A program made the translations under genes and the position numbers. Below, in pieces: positions 14,158-25,948 of a stretch of 64,000 nucleotides of DNA. Origin of the DNA: Aphelocoma coerulescens (taxonomy: Eukaryota; Chordata; Aves; Passeriformes; Corvidae); NCBI RefSeq assembly GCF_041296385.1, contig NC_091014.1, forward strand, positions 18,203,578 through 18,267,577, read 5' to 3'. Under the pieces are notes generated by a model. That model made no database searches and was not told the origin of the DNA. It saw only the letters and a list, made by a program, of their open reading frames with translations. Every line of letters starts with the position of its first letter. Within the stretch, counting starts at the first letter, position 1.

Positions 14158-14780
14158 TGTATTAGTTTGAAAACAAACCAGTGGGAGGCACCAAGTCAGA
14201 ATAACAATTAAATAGGGAAATTAAAGAAAAGGAAGAAACAAAAAAAGAAAACACTGGTTCAAACTGATGAAGTCAGGATACAACCTGACACCCTGTCAGT
14301 CAGGGTGGTGGTAGCAGTCCGATAAGATGGTGGCTGCAGTCCTCCTGAAGTGGTGGATGTGGTTCTGTCAAAGCAGTGATCCTATAGAAAGGGCTATGTA
14401 GCCAGTGGCGGCTGTATAGCTCCTGTCCTCTGGGAATCCAACGGAAAGGGTGTCTGTGGTGTTTGGAATCTCAGATTATATCCAGGATGGGATGCTTGGT
14501 TCCTCCCTCTGGGTGGAGCATCTCACAATGGGGTAATGAGTCATGAGGCCAAGTGTTGATCAGGCTCATTAACAGAAGATAGTCCGGAGGGAGTTATCTC
14601 TGAGTCATGCAGCAGGACAATGATGGGCCATTAACAGCAAGATAGTCTGGGGGGAGGAGGCAAGGAAACACTGCCCCACCTGATTTCCACAGCTCATGAG
14701 GATGGTAATAGAATACACTGCAACCTAGGACAGATCTCTGAGACGGTGGGACTTTTTTAATGTCCTGCCTCTCCCATACA
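14158..14780 (-). mobile_element. passerine-type ERV LTR, probable solo LTR
   Basis: Roughly 623 bp bounded by TGTATTAG at the low end and CCCATACA at the high end, so it has TG...CA retroviral termini with a TGTAT/ATACA inverted repeat. Internal words such as TATATCCAGGATGGGATGC and CCCACCTGATTTCCACAGC match a passerine LTR I recognise from memory. Minus orientation is preferred because that strand holds a TATA-like GGATATAATC and then, near its 3' end, TTGTTATTCTGAC. No retroviral gene lies on either side, so it is a solo LTR or a decayed remnant. The flanks (GATCC and TACCC) do not give an exact target-site duplication. A minus-strand frame at 14594-14791 lies mostly inside it and is not a gene. 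Confidence 0.75.
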
Positions 14781-15426
14781 TACCCTTGCAACTGTGGCTT
14801 TCTCTAAAAAGTATTATATATAAATAAGACAAAAAGATTGACCTCTCAGGTAACCAAAATCATGTGAAGGGGTAAGAGTTAGTTATTAGAACTGAAAATT
14901 TGAATGAATTTGTATTCCTGTGATACAAATGTTATATGCTGCTCATCTTCAGCTGTTTAATCTTCAGCTGCTTATCCAATTCAAGGTGCTTTTCATTTCA
15001 GTATTATTTAATAAATTGCTTCTTTTCCTGCTATAGGTATTATCTTCTAGAGATTTGTTATGGGTTTTTTCTTTAAGACATGGTACACATATTAATAACT
15101 TGTGGGACAATATCTGTTCCCAGGACCTGTTTTTTTTTTTTCATTATGAGGTTAAGAATCATCAGTGACTTACCTACCAGGAACAGAAATCCAGTGAGCG
15201 CCTCAGAACTGAACCTGTTGAAAAATTGCCATTTCTAGTTAGCTATGAAAAATTTTGCACAGAAGAGTTTTGTCCATTTTACACCCATTACAGAAATTAA
15301 AGCAGCCAGTAAAACAATTTTTAAAAAGGGCATTCAGCAGGAAAGACGCTATGGTAGCACAGATAATACTTTGTTAAGATTCGCTTGTATGATATGTCAA
15401 ATTCTTTACCATTGACTTTATTGTAC
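14781..15426. other. AT-rich spacer between LTR and CR1
   Basis: No gene, RNA gene or further transposon recognised; a poly-T run lies near 15130-15140. Confidence 0.55.
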
Positions 15427-15765
15427 TATAGAATCATAGAATCATACAACACTTTGGGTTGGAAGGGACCTTAGAGATCATCTAGTTCCAAGCCCAATGT
15501 CATGGGACATTGGGACACCATCACTAGACCAGGTTGCTTGAAGTCCCATACATCCCAGTCTTCCATGCTTTCAGGGATGGACTGTCCACAACTTCTCTGG
15601 GCAACCTGTGCCAGTGCCTCACTACTCTCACAGTAAGGAATTTCTATATAACATATAATCTAAATCTAGCCTCTCACATTGAAGCCATTTCCCCTTGTCC
15701 TGTCACTATATGACCTTCTACAAAGTCCCTCTTCAGGCCCTGTTTAGGTACTGGAAGGTTGTTTT
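15427..15765 (-). mobile_element. CR1 LINE, 3' UTR fragment
   Basis: Begins with two copies of the 8-bp ATAGAATC/ATCATAGA end repeat, then CTTTGGGTTGGAAGGGACC, the reverse complement of the avian CR1 3' terminus. It continues through GCAACCTGTGCCAGTGCCTC and CCCCTTGTCCTGTCACTA, the standard CR1 3' UTR and ORF2 tail, and stops near GGTACTGGAAGG. It is a 5'-truncated insertion of about 340 bp, as is usual for CR1. It carries many substitutions and has no coding capacity. Confidence 0.95.
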
Positions 15766-16218
15766 AATATATTAGTATAGTGGTAACCTGTTGAAGCAAC
15801 GGCAGCAAGTGGGAGTGTGTTGTATAGTTGATAAATAAAAATTTAAAGCAGGTTAAATTGACTGTAAAGGTGCTTTATGGGTTATTAGCTGTAAAAAATG
15901 CATGAATAGGAGAAATGAAAAAGAATCCTGTTAAAGTCACTTGATATGTATGGAATAATAATGACTTTCTGTAGTTATCCTGCAGAACCTCCTATAAAGA
16001 AGCTACAAATTCATAAAGTACAGTTGTGTAATAAACAATTCTTACATATGTTAGTTTGGAAAAATGACAAGTATCTCTGATACAGTTACAAGGTTTTCAT
16101 ACAAACTGTAGGCTACTGCAATTATCTCTCTTGTAGTATTTTTCAGACTTGTCTGTTTTAAGCCTGTGATGTGAATCTGCACATAGGACATGGGTTACTG
16201 ACCATGCATTCTGTAATG
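15766..16218. other. AT-rich spacer between two CR1 copies
   Basis: About 450 bp of unique DNA separating two independent CR1 3' ends in the same orientation. No gene seen. Confidence 0.6.
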
Positions 16219-17026
16219 TACAATCAGAGAATGCCTTGGGTTGGAAGGGATCTTTAAGACCATATAATTCCAAGCTCCTTACCATGCCAGGGTATCCTTT
16301 CACCAGTCCTGGTTGCTCAGGGCCCCATCCAAGCTGACCTTGAACACTTCCAGGGACAGGGCATCTACAACTTTTCTGGAAACCTGTTCCAGTGCCTCAC
16401 CACCCTTACTGTGAAAAATTTTTATTTAATACCTAATCTATACTTACTCTCAGTTTGAAGTCATTACACCTTTTCTTATCACTACATGCCCTTGCACAAA
16501 GCCCTCTTAAGATTTCTGTGGGTCTCCTTCAGGTAATGGAAGGCTGCTGTGTGGTCTCCCTGGAGCCTTCTCCTCTCCAGTCTGAACAGCACTTACTCTC
16601 TCAGCCTGTCTTCATATGAGAGGTGCTTCAGCCTTCTGATGATCTTCATGACACTCCTCTGGACTCTCTCCAACATGTCCAAGTGCTTCTTATGTTGGTG
16701 GCCCCAGAGCTGGATGCATTACTCCAAGTGTGGCCTTGCTAGAATGGAGTACAGGGGGATAATCAACTCCCTCAACCTCCTGACTATGCTTCTTTTTATT
16801 CAGTCCATGATACATTTGGCTTTCTGGGCTGTGATTGCACATCCCTGAGTCATGTCTGGCTTCTCACCAACCAAAACCCCCAAGTCTTTCTCCTCAGGGC
16901 TGTTCTCAATCCATTCTCTGCCCAGCCTGTGTTTGTGCTTTGGATTGCCTTGAGCCACTTGCAGGACTTTGCACTTGGCCTTGTTGATGTTCATGAGGTT
17001 TTCAGGGGCCCAACTCTCAAGCCTGT
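16219..17026 (-). mobile_element. CR1 LINE, ORF2 C-terminus plus 3' UTR
   Basis: The low end has CCTTGGGTTGGAAGGGATC, the CR1 3' end, but the terminal 8-bp repeats are eroded. The copy runs about 810 bp and reaches the end of the reverse-transcriptase ORF. On the minus strand, 16800-16994 encodes KAKCKVLQ, then GNPKHKHRLG, then SPEEKDLGVLV, hallmarks of the CR1 RT C-terminal region. The match ends near AAGCCTGTATATG (17026), which is the 5' truncation point. It is non-functional. A plus-strand frame at 16549-16848 is an antisense shadow. Confidence 0.95.
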
Positions 17027-18754
17027 ATATGTATACTAGAACTAGAAATAGTTTAAATTTTACTTTTTATTTCTTAAAAGTGCTTTATTGGTAAGTGGAT
17101 GTTGAGTTATAATTAGTAAACACAAATTACTGTTGTATTTATCTCTATGATTATTCATTGTTCTTCAATTAAATTAATTTTATATTTTTAAGAAATCCTT
17201 GTGCTCCATTGCCCTTAGAAATGAAAAGGGAATATGAAGCTATTTTAGCTCCAAGTCTTCTGTATTCAAGAATTTCTTTTTATTTCCTGGGACATCCTGA
17301 TTTCTAAAAAGAATATAATGTTCTGACCTTGAAAACAAGGTTCTCCTTTTTAGAGAGTTAGCTTGTTCCTTTTCTTTTGTACTATATCTCTGGTGTATCA
17401 GGTTATGCTAATCTCTGTTGTGGTATATTTATCTTTCTGCAAACTGCCCCATGCCATTGGACTGAGGGATAAGAAATCAACATTGTCCTTTCTGCTCTGT
17501 GCCTCTGTGGTATGTTAACACATATGTCAGAGGCTCCTGGTGTAAAATTGCATTAAGTTAAAGTGGGTAGTAGTGTAGAGAAATCAGAGCTGGAAACAAT
17601 CGAAATGTTGTCTTGCAAGCTGAGAGCAGTGCTCTTTTGGGAGAAAGAAAGGGAATGTAAAATACTAGGCAAAGCCACTTAGAAATTTCAAGACTGCTGT
17701 GATGCATTCAATAATATCACAGGGGAAAGGAATTTTCTTTACAAGAAACAGGCTGCCAGTTGAGACTATTAGCCATTCTGTTACCCCTACATAATAAAGC
17801 TAAATCATGTAAGCTGTGCAGATAACAGATGGACCAACAGAGACAAATTATTTGTGATGTAACTGATAACTAGGTTGAAGCTGAATTATTGTGAGAAATG
17901 GACTGTACTTTAAGAGAGCACTGAATAGTTTGCAAGATTAGGGAAAACTTGACTTCTCAAATGAAAGTAGTGAGAGAAATGAAGTGCATCTTGTTATGAG
18001 CACATACTGATCCATAAAGACAAAATACAGGGGAAAATGGATGACAAACAAAAGACTTCTTGGTAATAAATGGGAAGGCAATCACAGAAAACCACAATTT
18101 TCCAGTGCCAAGGACACATAGTCATGGTAACAATTATATCCATCTCCTGCAGACATATGTAATTTTCTGGACAAATTAAAATGTACAAAACTAATTATTT
18201 TTATTTCTTGCTTTGTATATATACAGTTTTATGACTAATTTGTGATGACATCAGTGGTCATCATAGATCTTGAAACAGATAAACAGACATACCTGATTGC
18301 TTGCTTAAGAACAAGTGACAAGAAAATGAATATTGGAGATGACCAAAGCATGACTTCAGGGAAGATATGGAAAAGACAATATTAATGTAATGGTAATATC
18401 GAAATCTTGCTCACTTTGCATAGAAGAATCAATTAGTGATTCTATTTTTTTTGCAGTATATTCTACTACTTTATGATTTAAATCTCATTATTAGTCATTG
18501 TAGTTTATTTGGTTAAACACAACAGTGATTGCTAAATACTGGCTTTTGTCATCGGGCAAAAATATTAATATTTTCTAACTTGTTTCATGCTAGTAAGTAA
18601 AGTGTAATCTCTTTCTAGCTTTCCTACATATCACATTGTTTTACGTTGCTGATCTGTGTAGGGTGAGCTTTTCCCAGATTCCAAAGATAGATGAAAGTTT
18701 TCTTCAGGGTAAGAACTGACTGTTCTGAAGCCTGCCAGTTTTATTCAAATCCCC

Positions 18755-18775
18755 TTTTTTTTTTTTTTTTTTTTT
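18755..18775. repeat. poly-T tract (21 T)
   Basis: Uninterrupted run of 21 T. No recognisable retroposed body is attached, so it is a simple homopolymer. Confidence 0.95.
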
Positions 18776-19653
18776 ATTGAGCCAACTCTGCATTGTAGAG
18801 TGATTTTTACTCAGAGTATCCCAAAACCCTCACTCAAACCAATAATCATGTGTTGATAGGTGAAATTAGTTTCAGAATTCTAATGAAGCTCAGCAGCTGG
18901 GAGACAGACAGCTCATCTGAAGATTAAATGAGAAAAATTGCCACTTTTGCTGGTTCCTTTAGAAACTCATTTACATTCTGTCAGCTCCCATTAGGGATGG
19001 GAACTGCGAATATTGAGGGGAATATGCATGAATTCAGTGCTGAAATGGCCAATCGTGATCAGTTTCTTCTTGCTTACAAAGCTGCCAGAAGATTTTATGT
19101 AGTTATGCCTTCTGGAAACAGTGGGTGATAATCTGCTTGCTTTCAACTGTCTCCTAACATTTTGAATTTAACATAACCAAAAGAACCAATCCCCAGCATA
19201 ACAAGGAGAACACAGGATACAAATGTAATCCTAAATCTTGGGATTAATACTCCTGGAGCCTTTTATACAGTATTCTGTCCCTTTTGTTTTTCTTCCCCCT
19301 TTTTTTTTCAACTATGTGTCTGTAAAGCTTCAGTATTTCTTTTTATGTGACAGTACCAACAGCAATGACAAGAAAGATACCACACTATTCATCTTTCCCT
19401 GTGCTTGTTACAGCCCTGAATTTTTATGCACTTGGATCCTGATCATATTGACAAGTCTTCATGAGGTCTGCTGACAGAGCCAACAGTAGACTAGGAATCT
19501 ATAGCATGTAGGTGTTATCCATTTCTCCACTGGCTTTGGTTGTATTTATGTAGACCACAAGTAGAGGTGACTGTGCCATTGAAAGAAATACATTTAAGAA
19601 TTCACCCAGAAATGTAAAAGACAATGTATAAGTGAATAGAGGAAGAGTAATGC

Positions 19654-19680
19654 TACTTTAAACATGCAACGTTTAAAGTA
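19654..19680. repeat. short perfect inverted repeat
   Basis: Arms TACTTTAAAC and GTTTAAAGTA pair exactly around a 7-nt loop (ATGCAAC). Confidence 0.85.
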
Positions 19681-20904
19681 ATGCAATGCTGTTGTGTTGC
19701 AGATTTTTGTTGTTTTCAAGTTTCTTTAAATAAAGCTTGCAGAAGATTAATAAGGGCATAGGAAGGTGGCGTAAGATGCTCAACAAATGTTCTTCTACTG
19801 CACCTGAAGGAGAGTTTAATGACAAATTCACAGTTTCAATGAAACAGCCATATTTTCTGTTTCAGAAATAATTAGGCAAATTCTAAATGGAAAATGATTT
19901 TTTTTGTTAGGTCTATAGGTTTGAGTAGCTTATTCCTAACAATTCTAAGAGAAAATAAAATCCTTGATGCTGTTGATTTTTAATAAAGCTGAGTATATTA
20001 TTATGAATAGTCTGGCATTCTGAAAAACATACTAGCATCATTGGAATGGAGCAAGTCAGTTCTACAGGACATGCTAAATGGCTTGAATCACACAGGTAGA
20101 AACGTAGCATTGCATTACACTTACAAAGAGAGGATTAGGAGAAGCAAATGATTTTGCAAAAGCAGACATAATAAACAGCTAAATTTATCATATCTTTTGA
20201 AAGTGATGATGCATAATTTCTTGGTGGTACTAAGTGTGAATACAGAGATTAAAAAGAATGAGAACAATTGGAGATGTTAAAGGATACTTCATACATCTAC
20301 AGAAGTAGATTTTCAGCTGGCTCAATGCTTTCAATGTATCACCTGATAAGCCTTACTTCCTTGCTCCTTACTTCCACCCCTCTAAAGTACATAGAAAAAT
20401 AATTCAGGATTTAGAAAAAAGCTACAAGAATGACACAAGTTTTGGAAACTCCATTTCAGAGTTTTGGAGTGAAGGGTTTAGCTAACTGACCTTTATGAAG
20501 TAGTTTAAGAAATTTCATTATAACATATTTACAACTATTTAAAACACTAGAGAAATCTGAAAAATAAAAATCTCAATATACACTCTACAGATGTCTTACA
20601 GAATCAGATACTATTTCAAATGCATAAAACTAACACAAACAAAAAGCAGAAAGCAGATTAATTTAGTGTCAAGAAACAGCATACAGTATCAACCACTGAA
20701 ATAGCCAGTACATGTTAGTGGGCTCCTCATCACTGAAATCTAAAGTGTCCTTGTAAAAAAAGTATACAGTACTTTCCACAACACCTGTGTCAAAATGTAT
20801 TTAATAAAATACTAGCAGCATTTATGTATATGCTTAGCATTTCAAAATTTTGAAAGCTATACTAATTCATACATCCTAAATTTGTAATCTATATAAAAAG
20901 TAAG

Positions 20905-21505
20905 TTCATGGGAGCTACCGTCCAGACAGCTTTGTCTCTATCCCCGGTAATATCATGGTACAGACTCCTGTGGAAATTATGTCAAGGCTTGTGGATGCCA
21001 GAGAAGTGATTAGAAACACCGAGAATGGTTTCACAAAGGGAAAATTGTGCCTGAGTAATCTGGTGGCCATCTACGATGGACTGACCACATCAGTGGATGA
21101 GGGAAGAGTTATGGATGTCATTACCTTGGGTTCTGAAGTGGTCCCACACAACATCCTTGTCTCTAAATGGGAGAGATAGAGGTTTGATGGATGGAATATA
21201 AAATGAATAAGGAATTGGACAGATGGCATTTTCCAAAGACTTGCAGTCAACAGCACTTTGTCCATAAGGAGATTAGTAACAAGTGGTGTCCCTCAGAAGT
21301 CTATTCTGGGACCAGAATTATTCAATATATTTATTAACAGACACTGGGATTGAGTGGACCCTCAGCAGGTTTGCAGATGATACCAAGCTGAGCAGTGCAG
21401 CTAATTCACCTGAGGGAAGGAATGCCATCCAGGGGGAGCTTGTCAGGCTAGAGGAGTAGGCCTATATGAACCTCATGAAGTTCAATAAGGCCAAGGTCCT
21501 GTGCT
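20905..21505 (+). mobile_element. CR1 LINE, reverse-transcriptase fragment
   Basis: A plus-strand remnant of the CR1 ORF2 RT domain, about 600 bp, truncated at both ends. The readable part at 20955-21179 includes NGFTKGKLCLSNLVAIYDG, then a VPHNILVSK segment. In shifted frames further along come SGVPQ-like and LFNIFIN words and the catalytic FADDTKLS box at 21370-21393. The end (CATGAAGTTCAATAAGGCCA) matches the KFNKAK region. The stop at 21177-21179 plus frame changes make it dead. It is internal to the element, with no CR1 3' end, so it was broken after insertion or is a partial deletion product. Confidence 0.93.
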
Positions 21506-22739
21506 TGTCTTAGTATTAAGACATAATTAGGATGACCTCAGAACTGAGAGCTGATACAGATTTTAATTACACTTGAATCTATGTGCAAGGGTTGTTTTAG
21601 AAGGTTAGTAACTGGTTGATTTTAATTTTCAAATACTACCCTAAATCATAATGAATAATACTTGATCATTTTCTTGATTGCCTGATTTGGTTATTGATAC
21701 CTGTAATAGAGTGATTGTTGAAAAAAAGAAAAAAGAGTTGAATTTATTGATTTTTGTCTGGAATTTCATGTATATGGAGGAGATTTACATAGATAAATGT
21801 TATGTATTTGCATTGCTGGCATGTCTCATTTTTTTCACTGGCACTCTTAAGTTAAGATGGTTTCTTCATTAATTTCCATACAGGTCAATGACCTGTATAA
21901 CAGCTCTGTACTGTAAGCACTCTTACTCTCTATAAATTGCTTTACATATTAAAAATATCATCTCCACACAGCAAACTATCTGTTAATGAATAGTTGAATG
22001 ACTAAAATGCATGTTGAGAAATGGATAAAGATTTTGTAAGGCAATTAAGCTTAGCATTATGCTTACATTACTCTGGTATTTGCATTACAAAAGAGTATTG
22101 TACAGTCAGAAAAGTGATATGAAGACAGATGTGTCATTATTGTGAAACTCAACAGCCTTCATAACTAACTCCTCTGTTCTGCTTATACCGTGCTGAAAAA
22201 TAATTTGTTTTGAAGCCATAACACTCAGTATGTCAAAAATAAACATTTATAAATGTACTACTGATTTATAAGAGAGGCTAATAAGCATGTGAAAACATAT
22301 TGACCATTTGTACCAGATAACTGTTTTACAAGAGTGAAAAAATGAATCTGTCATACAACAAGCAAATATATAATCCTCTTTCAAGTAATAACCCAAGTTT
22401 CTTCTGATATAATTGTATTTTGCAGGAAATTTTTGTTACTGCTATTTAACATCTGTATTGAAGTATTGCCTGAAGAACAACTCATTGCACTATAGGGTGT
22501 ATAAAATAGAACTCCACAGTCTATGGCATAGTATTTATTTGAAAAGAAATGTGATAGAGGAGCAAGGAGGTGGAATTCCAGTGAAGGCTTTGCAGTAGAG
22601 AAATAAGCTGAACCAAACCATCAGGTACATACTAATTTGGTGTCATATTATCCCAAGCACAGTATTTTCTTGAAGTTTAGTAATTCTGTGAAAAAATAAT
22701 CTGATGTAAACCTTGTAAGTTTTGAAAATCAGCCCTAAA
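21506..22739. other. unique AT-rich non-coding DNA
   Basis: No gene, RNA gene or transposon recognised. Frames at 21678-21872 and 22413-22598 (+) show no domain. Confidence 0.55.
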
Positions 22740-23251
22740 TATATGGCTTGCTTAGGCTCCTGGTAATTTACCTGCACAATCCATCAGCAGTTTTGGCTTC
22801 CTAGGAGTGCAGTTCTGTAAGTGTGTCTCTGCATGGTGCCCAGAGCCATGCTCTTGTGCTGAACAAGCAAGACCTGGAAGTGAATTCAATATAACTTTGA
22901 ATATATTGCTTTGGGATTTGTGCTGATGTATCTGCATGGTGTTACAGCGTGCACTGCTGACATTTTAGAGATAGATTGGTTGAGGGAGATAACTTGGCTG
23001 GTGCAGCTGCCAGACACTTTGATTGCCACAGGGCTGAGGATCCCACAGTTTCCCAGTACTGTAACACCAAGCATTTTCCCATATTGTCTAGTCTTGAACT
23101 ACATGGATTGAACCCAGAAACAGGGATTCTGGGGTTCCTAGGATGCAAACTTTTTAGACAACCCACATCTTCCACTTTTTTGATAGGGCTCGGTTTTCTT
23201 TCACCAACAAGAAATAGTTATTTTGGTTGGGTTTTTCGTTTCATAACATAA
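22740..23251. other. moderately GC-rich, stop-poor unclassified segment
   Basis: Five overlapping open frames on both strands lie here (22752-23251), which reflects a local rise in GC and a shortage of stops rather than one gene. None has a domain I recognise. It may be an old transposon or LTR remnant, but no terminal motif is visible. Confidence 0.35.
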
Positions 23252-23879
23252 TTTCAAAATATAAAATCTCTGATTAAATGGAATTTTCCGTCTCTGCACA
23301 GTTCTAATTAGGTATGAAGATGAGAAAAAAAGATGAAATTATGAGAAGATTAATGATGAATTCTTGCTACCTCAGAGCCTCTAGCAGATATCTTCTTTCA
23401 AGCTGTGAGGTAGAAAATGAGAATTCTGGCAATGAAAAAAAGAGATCATAACAAAAAAGTGATAGTAGTTCCCCTAAAGCAACATTTTTCAGCCTTTCAA
23501 AGTAGATGTCTGCTTATTCAAAGTTAAATTTTCATTACCACCTCCCTTACAGTTTCTGTAAAAACAAGTTCAAAAATGTATCAGTGAGAAGTCAACAGAA
23601 TTTACTTGTGTGACTCTGGAAAGGTCATCAGAGAATACTTTCTCCTGAGATTACAGTTTTAAGGAGCAGGCAAGTGAGATTATCTTCATTTCAGATGATA
23701 ATTACATTTTCAGCACTTCAGAAGCACCCAGTTGCCTCTCCTGACCCCATAACTCTGGGAAGGTAAAATGAAGTGCCTTTCCTTCACTTGTATCTATTAG
23801 ATTGTATACTGTGATCCCCATGTGTTTGGTAACATGCTGAACCTATAAAACATCATTACTCTGGTCAGTTAAGAAGCAC
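23252..23879. other. unique AT-rich non-coding DNA
   Basis: Nothing recognisable; no open frame of note. Confidence 0.55.
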
Positions 23880-24570
23880 CAATCTTTTTTCCACTGTCAT
23901 TTAAAACTTCTAGGATGTTTGACACTTTTGCCCTTACAGAAGCCATACCCTATTGGGCTATAATTGCATAAATGCTGTCTTTAATTAAATTCAAAACCAG
24001 TTTCCTTGGAGCAAATATAAGACCCACTGGTCTGTAATGCTAAGGATCATACATGGCTTTTCTATTTAATTTTTAACCTAAGATAACAACTTCCCAATCT
24101 TTGGGAACAGTGTGTGGTTTATTAAGGATATATTGCATATCTTCATTGCTACCTCTGCTGTTTCACACTTCAGTTCCTTCAGAATTCTTTCATCAGCACC
24201 ATCTGGTCCCAGTGATTTACTGCCCTGGAGTTTTTTTGAGTTGCTCAATACCATCGTTCTTAGAGGCATCAGCCTTTGTTAAGTCCACTCATTAATTTCT
24301 TATAAAAATTATCTTTGAGTCAAGAAATTCCCTCATTGCCCTTCGTAGCAAATATGAGTGTAGAAAGCTACTTTTCATTTTTGCCTTGCTTTGATTCCTT
24401 TGTTCATTAGTTGATAGTTCAAAGGACTAGTAGTTGTGCAGTTTTTTTGCTGGTTTCTGAAAAAGCTTTAGGTTTCTTCCTGCCTCTTCAAGATGTTTTG
24501 ATGATCTTAGTCAAACTTCTTCCTCCCTTTTTTCTTCCCTAATTATCGTATTATTTTTCCTTTTGTGCAC
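23880..24570 (-). mobile_element. ancient CR1/L3-like LINE, reverse-transcriptase remnant
   Basis: The minus strand keeps the order of RT landmarks despite heavy decay: SKSLGPDGADERILKEL (the PDG region, about 24180-24235), then HYRPVGLIFAPRK (the NYRPVSLT-like region, about 23997-24038), then a weak Q-GMA...SNILEV segment near 23905-23955. Upstream sequence to about 24570 is Lys/Arg-rich like the linker before RT. Substitutions and frame changes are far more numerous than in the other CR1 copies here, suggesting an old insertion, perhaps pre-avian. Exact ends are uncertain. Confidence 0.6.
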
Positions 24571-25001
24571 ATTTCTTCTGAGCTTAATGGTAGGACTATG
24601 TTTATGTTGATGTGTAGTTATATTATGTTAATAAGCTCTCAAGAAAATGAAGATTCGGTACATTTTGAAGCTGTATAGTATGAAGAATTAGCATATTATT
24701 AGGAATTTCCTGTGCAAAATGAGTAATTCTGTGGTAAGTGGGGTGTGATTTTGCACCTACATTTCTTACCAAGTGCCTGGGTAAATGAATATAAAAATTT
24801 CCACCTTCAAAAAGTCTGTGCATGTGTGCTTATGAGCAACTTGAGGCAGGGAGAAGAGTCTAGGGCAAGACCTCTGGATGGGCAATGCTTGATCTCTAAA
24901 GAACATCTTTGGTCTTTTTTTTTGTCTCTGATCTCTGCAATTCATATGGAGTACAAGGGAAGCTTGAGAAATGCACTTGGCATAGCCTGACCAATAAGGT
25001 T
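24571..25001. other. unique non-coding DNA
   Basis: No gene or transposon recognised. Opposed open frames at 24623-24823 (-) and 24745-24990 (+) have no domain. Confidence 0.5.
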
Positions 25002-25403
25002 TGTCAGTCCTGGTAAGGAATCACACTCTGTCCTGAGCTGCGAGTGCTGGTCTCAGAGCTGGGCTGGGCTGGTTTCAGGTCCTGCCTTGGAGCCATGTGC
25101 CTGTTACCTTCCCTGCCTGAGGCTGAGCTCTGCCAGTGCCTCTGAGGGAAGGTTCTGGCAGACCCAGGGCATCCTTGCCCAAATAAGATGAGCCCCTGTG
25201 GCTGAGCGTGGGGAGGCTGCAGGGCCACGCTCATGCTCAGCTGGGAGCAGCCAGAGGGCAGGAGCCCAGGGTAAGGAAGAATATAAAAATTGCCTGAGTA
25301 GGACCCCCAAGGCTCAGTGGGGGGCACTCTCACCATGAACATCATATTCCTCCCTGTGGAAGTCTTAGATTATTAATGACATAACATGTATCACCTGCTT
25401 ACA
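25002..25403 (+). mobile_element. GC-rich island with TATA box, candidate LTR
   Basis: A sharply bounded GC-rich block in AT-rich surroundings. It contains a TATAAAAA box at 25282-25289, then a GC-rich leader, then ATTATTAATGACAT near 25369, which could be a decayed polyadenylation region. That order (GC-rich U3, TATA, short R, A/T-rich end) is what an LTR shows. Possible termini are TGTCAG at 25002 and TTACA at 25403, but no target-site duplication is seen. An ATG in fair context (CACCATGA) at 25335 opens only 13 codons. The 113-codon minus-strand frame (25004-25345) is explained by GC content. A small promoter is the alternative. Confidence 0.35.
25282..25289 (+). promoter_or_regulatory. 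TATA-box-like element
   Basis: TATAAAAA sits at the downstream edge of the GC-rich block, 46 bp before an ATG. It is a good consensus match, but no transcript start is shown by the sequence itself. Confidence 0.35.
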
Positions 25404-25948
25404 TATACCCAGTGCTTTTTGAGAAAGATTGAAACTTTCAAACACAAGATCTAGAGGAAAGGTGAATATAAACCAGAAACAGTAGTGGGTTGTTTACATA
25501 CAATTTTAATTATATTATTAATATAGTTTTTCTGTTACAATATGATAATTTATTCTTTTAGACTGTTAAAGCACTAAAAGACAATAAATTCCTTGCTCCA
25601 TATAGCTGGTTTTCTTTTGCCATAACAAAATTTTGGATGTAACATTTTAAGCCTTAAGGCTTAACCCAAAAATTTCCAGCTGTGTCGGCTTTGCAACAAA
25701 GTCTGCATAATCACTTCTCAACCCCTGACTGCTGAGTCTGCGCCCTGGTTCATCTTAGCAAGCTCCATCTTTCTCTGGGTGCCTCAGGTTCCATCCTTAC
25801 TGTCATTCCAACTCCTTGCTTTACCCTTTCATTTTCCAAATGTGAACAGGTCCTCTCTCACCTCCATCATCTGGAGGATTTGGGTGACTCAAACTGCAAT
25901 AGCTGAAACACAGAAAATGTGGGACTTTCTCCAGATGACCTAGCTAAA

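Larger units (their letters stand above)
17027..20904. other. unique AT-rich non-coding DNA
   Basis: No gene or transposon recognised over 3.9 kb. Contains a 21-T run at 18755-18775 and a hairpin at 19654-19680. The plus-strand frame 18928-19128 (66 codons) has a rather protein-like composition but no known domain and no start or splice support. Confidence 0.55.

Noticed and set aside
16549..16848. 99-codon plus-strand frame
   Set aside because: Antisense shadow of CR1; the real coding similarity is on the minus strand.
18928..19128. 66-codon plus-strand frame with protein-like composition
   Set aside because: No family match, start context or splice support; length is within chance for the window.
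22740..23251. Cluster of overlapping frames as a gene
   Set aside because: Open on both strands in several frames at once, which is a base-composition effect.
25004..25345. 113-codon minus-strand frame as a gene
   Set aside because: GC-rich island with several overlapping frames; no domain, and the TATA box lies on the opposite strand.
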